A stretch of DNA of 64,000 nucleotides from Novosphingobium decolorationis (GTDB taxonomy: Bacteria; Pseudomonadota; Alphaproteobacteria; Sphingomonadales; Sphingomonadaceae). The notes beneath the pieces were generated by a model. That model had not been told where the DNA came from and ran no database searches. It saw only the letters and a program-made list of their open reading frames with translations. A program made the position numbers and the translations under genes. The stretch lies in NCBI RefSeq assembly GCF_018417475.1, contig NZ_CP054856.1, positions 496,001-560,000 of the forward strand, in the 5' to 3' direction. Positions 36,360-45,823 of the stretch are shown in pieces; position 1 is the first letter of the stretch, and the number at the start of each line of letters is the position of its first letter.

Positions 36360-37397
36360 ATGGGGCGCAAGCCTTCCAACCGGCCGACGAGCTTTGACAT
36401 CGCCTATAGGGCGGGCGTCTCGCAGCCGACCGTCAGCCGGGCGCTCCGCGGCAGCCCATCGATCAGCGAAGCGACCCGAAAGCGCATCGAAACCATCGCA
36501 CGCGAACTCAACTACTCGGTCGACAAGAATGCTTCCTCGCTGCGCTCGAAACGGACCAACACCATCGCGCTGCTCTTCTTCGAGGAAGACACCCCGGGCG
36601 ATTCCAAGATCAACCCCTTCTTTCTCGCCATGCTCGGCGCGATCACGCGGCACAGCGCCAAGCGCGGGCTCGACCTGCTCATCTCCTTCCAGCGCATGGA
36701 GGACGACTGGCACGTGCGCTATCTCGACAGCCACCGCGCCGACGGGCTGATCCTGCTGGGTTATGGCGACTACACACTCTACCGCAGCCGCCTGCGCGAC
36801 CTGGTCGAGCATGGCACGCATTTCGTGCGGTGGGGGGCGGTCGACGATCCGGCCTTTGGCGCCGCGATCGGTTCGGACAACGTGCAGGCGGGCCGAATGG
36901 CAGGCGAGCACCTGCTGGACCAGGGGCATCGCCGCATCGCCTTCCTCGGTCAGGCAGATGAGCACTACCCCGAGTTCGCAGACCGCTATGGCGGACTGTG
37001 CGAGGCGCTCGATGCGGCCGGTATCGCGCCCGACGAGGCCCTCCGGCGCGACACGATCAGCCACGAAGACCTTGGCCGCGCGGCCATGCAGGACATCCTT
37101 GATGCGGGCACCCGGTTCGACGCGGTCTTTGCGGCCAGCGACCTCATTGCGCTGGGCGCCATGGCGGCCTTGCGCTCTGCGGGAAAGCGCATCCCCGAGG
37201 ACGTGGCCGTGATCGGCTTCGACGATCTGCCCGCCGCCGCCATGGCCTCACCCGGCCTCACCACCATCGCCCAGGACATGCGCGCGGCAGGCGAGCGGCT
37301 GATCGATGCCCTGCTCGCCCGGATCGAGGAGCGCGCGCCGCCCTCCCCGCTGATCGGCACACGGCTTATCGTTCGTGAAAGCACGATGCCCGGTTAG
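36360..37397 (+). CDS. LacI-family transcriptional regulator of the starch locus
   Basis: A 345-residue regulator from ATG 36360 after GGGGAGAGGGAG. The helix-turn-helix is TSFDIAYRAGVSQPTVSRAL, followed by the hinge ATRKRIETIARELNYSVDKN. The periplasmic-binding-protein-like sensor runs from about residue 60 with FDAVFAASDLIALGAMAALR and VIGFDDLPAAAM near its end. It is divergent from the maltodextrin receptor and upstream of an MFS sugar transporter, so it probably represses both and is relieved by a maltose-type sugar. Candidate operators share the core TACGTATAC. Confidence 0.92.
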   Translation: MGRKPSNRPTSFDIAYRAGVSQPTVSRALRGSPSISEATRKRIETIARELNYSVDKNASSLRSKRTNTIALLFFEEDTPGDSKINPFFLAMLGAITRHSAKRGLDLLISFQRMEDDWHVRYLDSHRADGLILLGYGDYTLYRSRLRDLVEHGTHFVRWGAVDDPAFGAAIGSDNVQAGRMAGEHLLDQGHRRIAFLGQADEHYPEFADRYGGLCEALDAAGIAPDEALRRDTISHEDLGRAAMQDILDAGTRFDAVFAASDLIALGAMAALRSAGKRIPEDVAVIGFDDLPAAAMASPGLTTIAQDMRAAGERLIDALLARIEERAPPSPLIGTRLIVRESTMPG

Positions 37398-37427
37398 CTT
37401 CGAAACGGACCCAGAAGTGGGCCGCGT

Positions 37428-37440
37428 ATTCGTATGCGTG
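37428..37440. promoter_or_regulatory. ATTCGTATGCGTG motif in front of the MFS gene
   Basis: This 13-base element matches the candidate operator ATACGTATACGTA at 36208-36220 in ten positions, and lies about 90 bases before the MFS transporter start, within the gap following the lacI-type gene. It may be a second operator for the same regulator. Confidence 0.3.
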
Positions 37441-37530
37441 ATTGCCGCAGACCCCGGCTCGTGCAAAGGCCATGGGCCTGAAGCGCACGGTGGCAGACCA
37501 TCGGCAGACAAGATGGGAAAGGACGGCCGG

Positions 37531-39084
37531 ATGGCTACAGGCAGCGAGGCCGAATTGCCCGGAGAGGCCACCGCACTCTCGGAAAAACCCCGGCAGGGCT
37601 GGCTGGGCCTGTGCAACATCAGCGTCGGTTTCTTCGGCATTCAGGTCGGTTTCGCGCTGCAGAACGCGAACATGAGCCGGGTCTTCCAATCGCTGGGTTC
37701 GTCCATCGATGACCTGCCCGCACTCTGGGTGGCCGCGCCGCTGACGGGCCTCCTCGTCCAGCCCGTCATCGGCCACCTTTCGGACCGCACCTGGCTCGGC
37801 AGGCTCGGGCGGCGGCGGCCCTATTTCCTGGCAGGCGCACTTCTGGCAGCCGCCTCGCTGCTGGCTATGCCCGGCAGCACGAGCCTCCTGATGGCGGCCC
37901 TCCTGCTCTGGACACTGGATGCCAGTCTCAATGTCTCGATGGAGCCGTTTCGGGCTTTTGTCGGCGACATGCTGCGCCGCGACCAGCATACCGCGGGTTA
38001 CGGAGTGCAGACCGCCTTCATCGGCGCAGGCGCGGTCGTGGGCTCGCTCTTCCCCTACCTCCTCGAGCATCTGGGCGTTGCGAATGTCGCCGCAGACGGC
38101 GCGATCCCCGAGACGGTGCGGATCAGCTTCCAGGCCGGCGCGGCCCTGCTCGTCATCGCCGTGCTGTGGACCGTCCTGTCCACCCGCGAATATGCACCCG
38201 AGGACATGCGCGCCTTTGCGGGTAGCGGAGACAATGTCACGCAGTCCGCAACGCTGGACGCACTGGCAACTCGCAAATCCACGACCGGCCTCGCCTGGAT
38301 CGGCCTTGGCGCCGCGCTGGCTCTCGCCGTCTGGCACTGGAGCCTCGAAAAGGAAGTCTACCTCCTCGCCGCGCTGCTTGCCGCCTATGGCCTCGCGGTA
38401 AACCTTGCGGCCCGGCGCGCACGGCAGGGCAAGGAAAGCTCGATGCTTACAGGGATCGTGGGTGACTTTGCCGGAATGCCGCCCCTGATGAAGCGCCTGG
38501 CCCTTGTCCAGTTCTTCAGCTGGTCGGCGCTCTTCATCATGTGGATCCACACGACACCGGTTGTGGCGAGCACCCATTTCGGCGCCGCCTCGCCGCTCGA
38601 TCCGGCCTATCAGGAGGCGGGCAACTGGGTCGGCGTGCTCTTCGCGGTTTACAACGGCGTGGCGGCCTTTGCCGCTCTGCTGCTGCTCCCGCTCCTGTCC
38701 AGCCGGCTGGGCAAGGTGCGCACCCACGCGCTGTGCCTGCTCGCAGGCGCGCTGGGCTTTGCAGGCTTCCTCGTGGTGCGCGATCCCACCTGGCTGATCG
38801 CCTGCGAGATCGGCATCGGTATTGCCTGGGCCTCGATCCTCGCGATGCCTTACGCCATCCTCGCCAGCCACCTGCCGCAAGCCAAGCTCGGCGTCTACAT
38901 GGGTCTCTTCAACGTCTTCGTGGTCCTGCCCCAACTGCTCGTCGCGACGGTCATGGGGACGGTGATGAAGGCCTTCTTCCCCCAGGCGCCGATCTGGACG
39001 ATGGCCTTTGCTGCGGGAACGCTGGCTCTCGCCGCGCTACTTGCGCTTCGCGTCGATCCCGACCAGGGCCGCGCGGCGTCCTAG
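37531..39084 (+). CDS. MFS transporter, sugar:cation symporter type
   Basis: A 517-residue protein with about twelve membrane helices, from ATG 37531 after GGAAAGGA; longer in-frame starts lack a ribosome site. It has the loop signature GHLSDRTWLGRLGRRRPYFL between helices 2 and 3, characteristic of the SLC45/SUT-like sugar transporters. GFFGIQVGFALQNANMSRVF in the first helix is also typical of these bacterial maltose/sucrose carriers. It most likely brings maltose-type sugars across the inner membrane for the cytoplasmic GH13 glucosidase. Its stop codon overlaps the stop of the opposing GntR gene by four bases. Confidence 0.88.
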   Translation: MATGSEAELPGEATALSEKPRQGWLGLCNISVGFFGIQVGFALQNANMSRVFQSLGSSIDDLPALWVAAPLTGLLVQPVIGHLSDRTWLGRLGRRRPYFLAGALLAAASLLAMPGSTSLLMAALLLWTLDASLNVSMEPFRAFVGDMLRRDQHTAGYGVQTAFIGAGAVVGSLFPYLLEHLGVANVAADGAIPETVRISFQAGAALLVIAVLWTVLSTREYAPEDMRAFAGSGDNVTQSATLDALATRKSTTGLAWIGLGAALALAVWHWSLEKEVYLLAALLAAYGLAVNLAARRARQGKESSMLTGIVGDFAGMPPLMKRLALVQFFSWSALFIMWIHTTPVVASTHFGAASPLDPAYQEAGNWVGVLFAVYNGVAAFAALLLLPLLSSRLGKVRTHALCLLAGALGFAGFLVVRDPTWLIACEIGIGIAWASILAMPYAILASHLPQAKLGVYMGLFNVFVVLPQLLVATVMGTVMKAFFPQAPIWTMAFAAGTLALAALLALRVDPDQGRAAS

Positions 39085-39758
39085 TCCATGTCCTCGGCGC
39101 ACGGCGCGCCGCGTGTCGCGGCCTCGTTCGCGCGCAAGCGATAGGCATGGGCGGCGCGGCGGATATGGTTGCGCGCAATGGCGCCCGCCCAGGCGACATC
39201 GTGGGCGGTGAAGGCCGCAATCAGGTCGCGGTGGTCACGCTGGCTCTGTTCAAGGTCCGAGACAGTGTAGCGTTCGGCCGTGCGGTGGATGATCACCTGG
39301 TTGACGATGATCCGCATCATCTGGTTCAGCGGCTCGGAGCGCGCCGCCGCCAGCAAGGTCGCGTGGAAACGCCGGTTGCCTTCGACGAAGCCCGGGATGT
39401 CAGCCTCCCCGCCCAGCGCCGCATCGATGAAGTCGGCGTGAGTGCGCAGCTCCGCGATCTCGTCAGGCGTGATCAGTTCGGCCGCGCGCTCGGCGCAGTG
39501 CGCCTCGAGCTTGGCGCGCAGGGTGAAGAGTTCTTCCACCTCGCCATCGGACCACAGCGGCACGAACACCCGCCGCGTGCCGGAGCGCTGCAGCAGCGTT
39601 TCGGAGACAAGCCGCGCAATCGCCTCGCGCACAGGCGTGCGCGAGGTGCCGCAGTAGCTCGCGAATTCGTCCTCGGGCACGAACATGCCCGGCTCGAAAT
39701 CGCCCGCCAGAATACCTGCACGGATCTGGCGATATACCTGCTCTGATGTCTTGGCCAT
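39081..39758 (-). CDS. GntR-family regulator with FCD domain
   Basis: A 225-residue protein from ATG 39758, six bases after GGGAG; a TTG two codons upstream is less likely. The winged-helix domain is EQVYRQIRAGILAGDFEPGM followed by CGTSRTPVREAIARLVSE, the classic GntR recognition helix. The FCD ligand domain follows with EELFTLRAKLEAHCAERAAE, RRFHATLLAAARSEPLNQMM and a metal-site His in SQRDHRDLIAAF. Such regulators usually respond to small organic acids. It lies 120 bases downstream of the TonB receptor on the same strand and probably controls the divergent catabolic operon. Ligand unknown. Confidence 0.9.
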   Translation of the reverse strand: MAKTSEQVYRQIRAGILAGDFEPGMFVPEDEFASYCGTSRTPVREAIARLVSETLLQRSGTRRVFVPLWSDGEVEELFTLRAKLEAHCAERAAELITPDEIAELRTHADFIDAALGGEADIPGFVEGNRRFHATLLAAARSEPLNQMMRIIVNQVIIHRTAERYTVSDLEQSQRDHRDLIAAFTAHDVAWAGAIARNHIRRAAHAYRLRANEAATRGAPCAEDMD

Positions 39759-39878
39759 GTTCAACTCCCGGAGCGTGCGCCCGGCATTCCAATGGGTAAA
39801 CAGTCAGGCTCCCTAGCGCCGGGTGGGTGGGCAGCGCAACGCGCAAAGTGCGCGCGCCGCCCGCCCAACCGCGCCCTG

Positions 39879-42335
39879 TCAGAAGCTGAAGCCCGCTTCC
39901 ACGCCGATCTGGCGCAGCGCGCCCGGCGTCAGGAACGCACCGCCGAACTCGGGCGCAGGGATCACCTCTTCCAGGTAGCGCTTCTTGAAGAAGTTGTTGA
40001 CGAAGCCTGTCAGGTGCCAGCCTTCGCCCTTCAGCCCGGCCCGCAGGTTCACGATGCCATAGGCATCGCGCCGGGTCTGCGAATAGTCCGCCGTGCCTAG
40101 CCCGGGGTAGAACACGTCGAAGATCGTGCGGCGCTGCTGGTCCTGCACGACATGGAACCAGGTCGGCCCGGTCAGGAGGTAGTCTGCAAGGAAGGTGAAA
40201 TCGACGCGGTCGCTGACCGGCTGGATCACCGAGGCCCCGACGTTCAGCGTATAGTCGGCCGAATAGGGCGACTTGTTCCCTTCGGTATTGGGCCGCACCG
40301 AGTTGGTGATGATCTTGCTGTCGAGGACGTTGCCGCCTGCATCGAGCGTGAAGCCCGGAGCGACCTTCCAGACCACGCCCAGTTCCGCCCCCATCAGGCG
40401 CACCTTGTCGATGTTGGAGACGACGCGCAGGATCCCGAAGGTGCCGGTGTAGAACTCGAAGAACTGCATGTCCTCGACGATGTTGCGATAGACAGCGCCG
40501 TTGATCTGCACATCGCCGTTGGCCAGGCCGATCTTGAAGCCCGCCTCCAGTGCGTGGCTGACCTCCTTCTTGTAATCATCGTCAATGGCGAGGTTCGAGC
40601 CCAGGAGGTCGTTGTAATAGGTGTCGATCAGCGCGGCGCTGCCCTGGCTGTTGAAGCCGCCCGCCTTGAAGCCCACGCCATAGTCCAGATAGACATTGAT
40701 GTCGGGCGTGAACTCGTAGCGCAAGGTGACCTTGGGCTGGAGCTGCTCGTAGGCCCGTTTCTGGAATTCCAGCGTGCCCACCTCATAGCCCGGATTGATC
40801 GAGGCCCCGGTGATGGGATCGAGGACATCGGGCACGAGCGGAGTGACGGTGCGCTCCTCGCGGTCGAAACGCAGCGCACCCGACAAGGTGAGCGCCCGCG
40901 TCGGGCTCCATTCCAGTGATCCAAAGCCAGCATAGACATTGGTCTTGAAGCGGTCGTTGAAGAGCTGCGAGGTCTGGTTGGGTGTGCCGGGCGCATTGTA
41001 GAGGTTGGAATTGACCGGCCCGCCGTCATCCTCGTTGAGCGCGGTCGCATAGTGGCGGTTGATGTGGAGGTAGTAGGCCCCGACCGACCATTGCAGCGGC
41101 CCGCCCGTGTCCGAAGCAAGCCGGATTTCCGCGCTGATGTCGCGCTGGTCGCGCAAGGTCACCTGAATACCGTCGCAGGCGGTCGGGCTATAGGCCCCAA
41201 GCGTCGAGCCACCGGGCGTCGGCGCCAGATAGAGCGGCGGGGCGAGCACCACACCCGCATCGTAAAGCGCCGCAGTCGAGGCGATGCACGCGTCCTGGCC
41301 GTTGAAGCGCCCAAACGAGGCGGCGGTCGTGTCGGCATAGAACGTCTCGTCGATGTCCGAGAAGGACACCCAGGTCGTCAGCTTCGCTCCATCGAAGGCG
41401 TAGTCCGCCTTGAGCGAGGCCTCGATCGTGCGCAGGGTGTCGATCGAGGGGACGTTGCGCTGCCACTCGAAACGCGCGGTGTTCACGTCCTGGTAGTATT
41501 CCGGGATGCCCAGCGCGCTGGCAAAGTCGGGCATCTCGAAAGCCGCGTTGTAGTTGAGCGCCGCGGCCTCGATTTTGTTGTAGCGAAACTTGACATCAAG
41601 GCTCAGCCGGTCCGTCGGCTCGGAAACGAGGCGTCCGCCCAGCCCCCAGCCTTCGTACTGGTCGATGGTCTTGCCGCGCGTGCGCGGATCGGGTCCGGTG
41701 TTGGTATAGAAGCCGTCGGTCGCCCGGTACTGGCCGAAGAGGACAAAACCGGTGTTGCCCCCCAGCGGACCCGAGATCGAACCTTCCAGAAGCTTGCTGT
41801 CCTGCGTGGCCCAATAGGCACGCCCTTCGGCCTCGAGACGGTCCGAGGGCTTCTTCGTTGTCATCACGATCACGCCCGCGGTTGCGCCGCGTCCGTAGTA
41901 GGCGCCCTGCGGTCCCTTGAGGATCTCGAACTGCTGGAGCGCGCCCTGGTACTGGTTGACCGCCGCCGTGTTGGTCTTGAGAATGCCGTCAACCACCAGC
42001 GCGACGTTGTTCTCCGCATCACGCGCGCCGTTGACGCCGCGGATATTGATCTGCGCATCGCCGACCTGCGCGGCGTTGGAGACGATCGTAACGCCCGGCG
42101 TTGCCGCAATCGCCTGCTCGGTCGTCACGATTCCCTTGGCTTCCAGGTCCGCGCCGGTCAGCACCGTGACCGAGGCGGGCACGTCGCTCAGGCTCTCGTT
42201 CTGGCGGCGCGCGGTAACGGTGATCTGATTGCCGGTCAGTTCCGCTCCCGAAGAGGTGGACTGCGCCGCGACCGGGTTGGCGCCCACAACGCCAAGCGCG
42301 ACACCTGCGAGAAGAATTACCTTCTTGTGCTGCAT
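39879..42335 (-). CDS. TonB-dependent receptor linked to the hyuAB/CoA-transferase module
   Basis: An 818-residue receptor with signal peptide MQHKKVILLAGVALGVVGAN and a likely TonB box in GNQITVTARRQNESLSDVPA. The plug motifs are SLSDVPASVTVLTGADLEAK, TPGVTIVSNAAQVGDAQINI, RGVNGARDAENNVALVVDGI and QQFEILKGPQGAYYGRGATA, matching the large group of sphingomonad receptors for non-sugar substrates. The barrel ends in LRQIGVEAGFSF. It is divergent from the HMG-CoA-lyase-like gene across a 363-base control region, so it probably imports the substrate that operon degrades. Confidence 0.92.
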   Translation of the reverse strand: MQHKKVILLAGVALGVVGANPVAAQSTSSGAELTGNQITVTARRQNESLSDVPASVTVLTGADLEAKGIVTTEQAIAATPGVTIVSNAAQVGDAQINIRGVNGARDAENNVALVVDGILKTNTAAVNQYQGALQQFEILKGPQGAYYGRGATAGVIVMTTKKPSDRLEAEGRAYWATQDSKLLEGSISGPLGGNTGFVLFGQYRATDGFYTNTGPDPRTRGKTIDQYEGWGLGGRLVSEPTDRLSLDVKFRYNKIEAAALNYNAAFEMPDFASALGIPEYYQDVNTARFEWQRNVPSIDTLRTIEASLKADYAFDGAKLTTWVSFSDIDETFYADTTAASFGRFNGQDACIASTAALYDAGVVLAPPLYLAPTPGGSTLGAYSPTACDGIQVTLRDQRDISAEIRLASDTGGPLQWSVGAYYLHINRHYATALNEDDGGPVNSNLYNAPGTPNQTSQLFNDRFKTNVYAGFGSLEWSPTRALTLSGALRFDREERTVTPLVPDVLDPITGASINPGYEVGTLEFQKRAYEQLQPKVTLRYEFTPDINVYLDYGVGFKAGGFNSQGSAALIDTYYNDLLGSNLAIDDDYKKEVSHALEAGFKIGLANGDVQINGAVYRNIVEDMQFFEFYTGTFGILRVVSNIDKVRLMGAELGVVWKVAPGFTLDAGGNVLDSKIITNSVRPNTEGNKSPYSADYTLNVGASVIQPVSDRVDFTFLADYLLTGPTWFHVVQDQQRRTIFDVFYPGLGTADYSQTRRDAYGIVNLRAGLKGEGWHLTGFVNNFFKKRYLEEVIPAPEFGGAFLTPGALRQIGVEAGFSF

Positions 42336-42698
42336 CTGATGATTTCCCCTGAACCTCGAATTGTCTTACTTTGCAAACATTTCATCGAGCGCCCGGCCGG
42401 TTTCGGCTCTTGGCGGCATCAAGGTGACTGCGATTTACATATTTGTACACAAAAATATTCAAGCATCATTCGCCAAACATCGCACCTAGCCCTAATGACG
42501 CAAGTTACAGCAAGGTAATGCGCGAGACAGGCACTGGCATCTGGACCGCGAAATCCATTTCGTGTACAGTTTTGGAAACACCTCCAGCGGAAGGCACGGA
42601 AGGCAGCCACCAGCCTTCGCCCGCCCCACCCACCGCTCCGCACATGCAATGCGCTCCAGGCCCTCCCCGGTCCTGAGCCAAGGAAAGGCCCGAACCGC
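42336..42698. other. divergent control region of the receptor and catabolic operon
   Basis: This 363-base gap is more AT-rich near 42430-42480 than its surroundings and contains two TGTACA-centred elements (42442-42453 and 42573-42578). No gene is supportable here. It must carry the promoters of both the receptor and the HMG-CoA-lyase-like operon. Confidence 0.55.
42442..42453. promoter_or_regulatory. candidate GntR-type operator
   Basis: TTTGT (42442-42446) and ACAAA (42449-42453) form an inverted repeat with a two-base spacer, TTTGTACACAAA. GntR/FadR-subfamily regulators bind short palindromes of the form GT-N-AC, so this fits the GntR/FCD gene at 39081-39758. A related TGTACA element is at 42573-42578. 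Confidence 0.5.
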
Positions 42699-43622
42699 GT
42701 GACGGTAAAGTCGATCGAATTCATGGAAGTAGGCCCGCGCGACGGCCTGCAGAACGAAAAGACATTGATCTCGACCCAGGACAAGCTCGAACTGGTGCGC
42801 CGCGCCATCGACGCCGGTGCCCGCCGCATCGAGGTGACCAGCTTCGTGAACCCGCGCCGCGTGCCCCAGATGGCCGATGCGGCCGAGGTCTGCGCGGGAC
42901 TGCCCGAGGTCGAAGGCGTTCTCTACACAGGCCTCGTCATGAACGCGAAGGGCGGCGAGCGCGCCATCGCCACGGGACGCATCCACGAACTCGGTGCCGT
43001 CTGCGTCGCCTCGGACCGCTTCGCCATCGCCAACCAGGGCCAGACCAGCCTCGAATCGGTCGACGCCGCCAAGGGCCTCATCGCCATGGCCCAGGATGCA
43101 GGCCTGCGCGGCCAGGCCACCATCGGCGCGGCCTTCGGCTGCCCCTTCGAAGGTGAGATCGCCGAGGAACACGTCGTCGAAATGGCCCGCAAGCTGGCAG
43201 AGGCCAACCCGGTCGAGATCGCGCTGGCCGACACCATCGGCGTCGCCGATCCGGCCCACGTCTCCCGCCTCGTGCGCGCCGTCAGCGAAGCGATCGGCTC
43301 TACCCCTGTGCGCGTCCATTTCCACAACACCCGCGGCACCGGCATCGCCAATGTCTGGGCGGCGGTGGAAGCGGGCGCACGCGTCGTCGATGCCGCCCTC
43401 GGCGGCCTTGGCGGCTGCCCCTTCGCCCCCGGCGCGGCCGGCAATGTCGCCAGCGAGGACGTGGTCTACATGCTCCACCGCGCAGGCGTTGCGACCGGCA
43501 TGGATCTTGGCAAGCTTGTCGAGGCAAACCAGTGGCTTGCCACGGTCATGGAGCGCACCCTGCCGTCCATGGTCGCCCGCGCACCCGCCTTTCCCAAGCC
43601 AGTCGAAACCGCCGAGGCCTGA
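42699..43622 (+). CDS. hydroxymethylglutaryl-CoA lyase-like enzyme
   Basis: A 307-residue protein of the HMG-CoA lyase family, GTG start at 42699 after AAGGAAAGG. The metal site motif is EVGPRDGLQNE (about residues 10-20), the second metal motif is VHFHNTRGTGIAN, and the family signature GGLGGCPFAPGAAGN carries the active-site Cys240. These enzymes split a 3-hydroxy-3-methylglutaryl-CoA-type substrate into acetyl-CoA and a keto acid by retro-aldol chemistry. It is the first gene of a run with hydantoinase A/B and a CoA-transferase, so its natural substrate may differ from HMG-CoA. Leucine-degradation partners are not nearby. Confidence 0.9.
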   Translation: MTVKSIEFMEVGPRDGLQNEKTLISTQDKLELVRRAIDAGARRIEVTSFVNPRRVPQMADAAEVCAGLPEVEGVLYTGLVMNAKGGERAIATGRIHELGAVCVASDRFAIANQGQTSLESVDAAKGLIAMAQDAGLRGQATIGAAFGCPFEGEIAEEHVVEMARKLAEANPVEIALADTIGVADPAHVSRLVRAVSEAIGSTPVRVHFHNTRGTGIANVWAAVEAGARVVDAALGGLGGCPFAPGAAGNVASEDVVYMLHRAGVATGMDLGKLVEANQWLATVMERTLPSMVARAPAFPKPVETAEA

Positions 43623-43758
43623 GCGTGGCGGCGGCGCCAACTTATCCGATAGGCGGGACCAGCCTCCGCCTGGCGGATGTTTGTGCGCCAGTCGTTTTCA
43701 TATTCCTCCGACATGCGGCCTATTCGCTGGCGCATAGTCTTCGAACAAGGTGAAACAC

Positions 43759-45807
43759 ATGACCTATCGTTTGGGTGTCGACGTTGGCGGCACCTTCACC
43801 GACCTTTTGCTGTTCAACCAGGAAGACGGCTCGTTTTTCCGTCACAAGACGCCGTCGACGCCGCATGACAGTTCGGAAGGTATTCTGAACGGGCTCGGCG
43901 CGATCTGCGAGAAGGCGGGGATCACGCCGGCGGATATCGAGTTCTTCCTGCACGGCACCACCGTCGCCACCAACGCCGTGCTTGAAGGCAAGGGCGCGCG
44001 CGTGGGCCTCATCACGTCCGAAGGCTACCGCCAGGTCATGCAGATCGCGCGCTCGTTCGTGCCGGGCGGTCTGGCGGGTTGGATCGTGTGGCCCAAGCCC
44101 GTGCCGCTCGCCGCTCTGGAAGACACTTTCGAGGTTGCCGGGCGCATGAACGCGCAGGGCGAGGAAGTGCGCGCGATCGACGAAGCCCAGATCCGCGACG
44201 TGCTGACCAGGCTCAAGGCCTCGGGCGTCCAAGCGCTCACCGTTTCGCTCATGAACGGCTACTTGAACGGCGCGCACGAGAGCCGCATCGGCGAACTCGC
44301 CGCCGAGATCTGCCCCGAGCTTCCGGTCTCGCTCTCCCACGAAGTCCTGCCCGAGATGCAGGAATACGAGCGCACGCTGACCACCGTCGCCAACGCCGCG
44401 GTGCGGCCCGTGGTGGGCAACTACGTGCGTAACCTGCGCTCGAACCTGCGTTCGGGCGGCATGGCGGGCTCGCTCTCGCTGCTGCGCTCGGACGGTGGTC
44501 TCATGTCCTCGGAGAAGTCCGAAGAGCACCCCGTCGCGCTCCTCATGTCGGGTCCGGCAGGCGGCGTCACCGGCGCGCTGTGGGTCGGCAAGAACGCTGG
44601 CATCAAGAACATCCTGACGCTGGACGTGGGCGGCACCTCGACCGACGTCGCGCTCATCGAAAACCTCGAGGCACGCCGCGTGCGCACCACCGAAGTGGGC
44701 CACCTCTCGGTGCGCGCTTCGGCTCTGGATGTGAAGACCGTGGGTGCGGGCGGCGGCTCGATCGCCTATGTCCCCGAGCTCACCGGCGCGCTGCGCGTCG
44801 GACCGGAATCGGCCGGCGCCGTCCCGGGCCCGGTGGCCTACAACAAGGGCGGCACGCTGCCGACCGTGACCGACGCCAACGTGGTCCTGGGCTACCTCCC
44901 CGAGAACCTTCTGGGCGGGACCTTCAAGCTCGACCGGGAAGGCGCCAAGGCGGCTGTCCAGACCGTCGCCGACAAGCTCGGCATCGATGTCATGGAGGCC
45001 GCGCGCGGCATCATCGACATCGTCAACGAGAACATGTTCGGCGCGCTGCGCATGATCTCGGTCCAGCAGGGCTACGATCCGCGTCACTTCGCGGTCATGG
45101 GCTTTGGCGGGGCGGGTCCGCTCCACGTCAACGCCGTCGCCAAGCTGATGGGCTCCTGGCCCGCCGTCTCGCCGGTGTCCCCGGGCGTCCTGTGCGCGCT
45201 GGGCGATGCGACCACGCGCATGCGCACCGAGACCGCGCGTTCGTACTCCAAGTCGTTCTCCAGCACCGAGGAAGCCGACGTTCTCGCCCAGCTCGAAGAG
45301 ATGGCCGCGCAGACCACGAAGGAACTCACCAGCGAGGGCATCGACGCCAGCGACGTCACCGTCGAGTTCGAACTCGACGTGCGCTACGAGGGCCAGGCCT
45401 TCGAAGTGCCGCTCTCCATCGATCCCGAGACCTTCAAGTCGGGTGGCCTTGCCGCGATCATCGCGCGCTTCGATGATGAGCACGAGCGCCTCTTCACCTT
45501 CAAGATGGATAGCGAGCACGAACTCGTGAACCTGCGCGCCGTGGCGCTCGGCCCCGTCCTCGACCTCGAAGCCCAGCGCCTTCCCGAAGGCAACGGCGAT
45601 CCCATCGAGGCCAAGGTGCGCGACCACCAGCTGTGGGCCGATGGCAAGATGGTCCCTGCCGTGATCTACGACCGTTCCAAGCTCAAGGCGAACGACGTGA
45701 TCCAGGGCCCGGCCATCGTCACCGAGATGGACTCCACCACGCTCATCGAAGCCGACTGCACCGGCACCGTCGATGCCTTTGGCAACATCCTCATCAACCT
45801 GAAGTGA
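43759..45807 (+). CDS. hydantoinase/oxoprolinase family protein, subunit A (HyuA-like)
   Basis: A 682-residue protein from ATG 43759 after AAGGTG; an in-frame ATG three codons upstream is less well placed. It has the ATPase-fold N-terminus YRLGVDVGGTFTDLLLFNQE and a second phosphate-binding motif LTLDVGGTSTDVALIENL, as in HyuA, acetone carboxylase and acetophenone carboxylase large subunits. The family uses ATP to open cyclic amides or to carboxylate ketones. It lies 16 bases before the matching B subunit. No biotin or acetone-carboxylase gamma subunit is present, which leans toward amide-ring opening but does not settle it. Confidence 0.9.
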   Translation: MTYRLGVDVGGTFTDLLLFNQEDGSFFRHKTPSTPHDSSEGILNGLGAICEKAGITPADIEFFLHGTTVATNAVLEGKGARVGLITSEGYRQVMQIARSFVPGGLAGWIVWPKPVPLAALEDTFEVAGRMNAQGEEVRAIDEAQIRDVLTRLKASGVQALTVSLMNGYLNGAHESRIGELAAEICPELPVSLSHEVLPEMQEYERTLTTVANAAVRPVVGNYVRNLRSNLRSGGMAGSLSLLRSDGGLMSSEKSEEHPVALLMSGPAGGVTGALWVGKNAGIKNILTLDVGGTSTDVALIENLEARRVRTTEVGHLSVRASALDVKTVGAGGGSIAYVPELTGALRVGPESAGAVPGPVAYNKGGTLPTVTDANVVLGYLPENLLGGTFKLDREGAKAAVQTVADKLGIDVMEAARGIIDIVNENMFGALRMISVQQGYDPRHFAVMGFGGAGPLHVNAVAKLMGSWPAVSPVSPGVLCALGDATTRMRTETARSYSKSFSSTEEADVLAQLEEMAAQTTKELTSEGIDASDVTVEFELDVRYEGQAFEVPLSIDPETFKSGGLAAIIARFDDEHERLFTFKMDSEHELVNLRAVALGPVLDLEAQRLPEGNGDPIEAKVRDHQLWADGKMVPAVIYDRSKLKANDVIQGPAIVTEMDSTTLIEADCTGTVDAFGNILINLK

Positions 45808-45823
45808 GCGAAGGAACTCTCTA

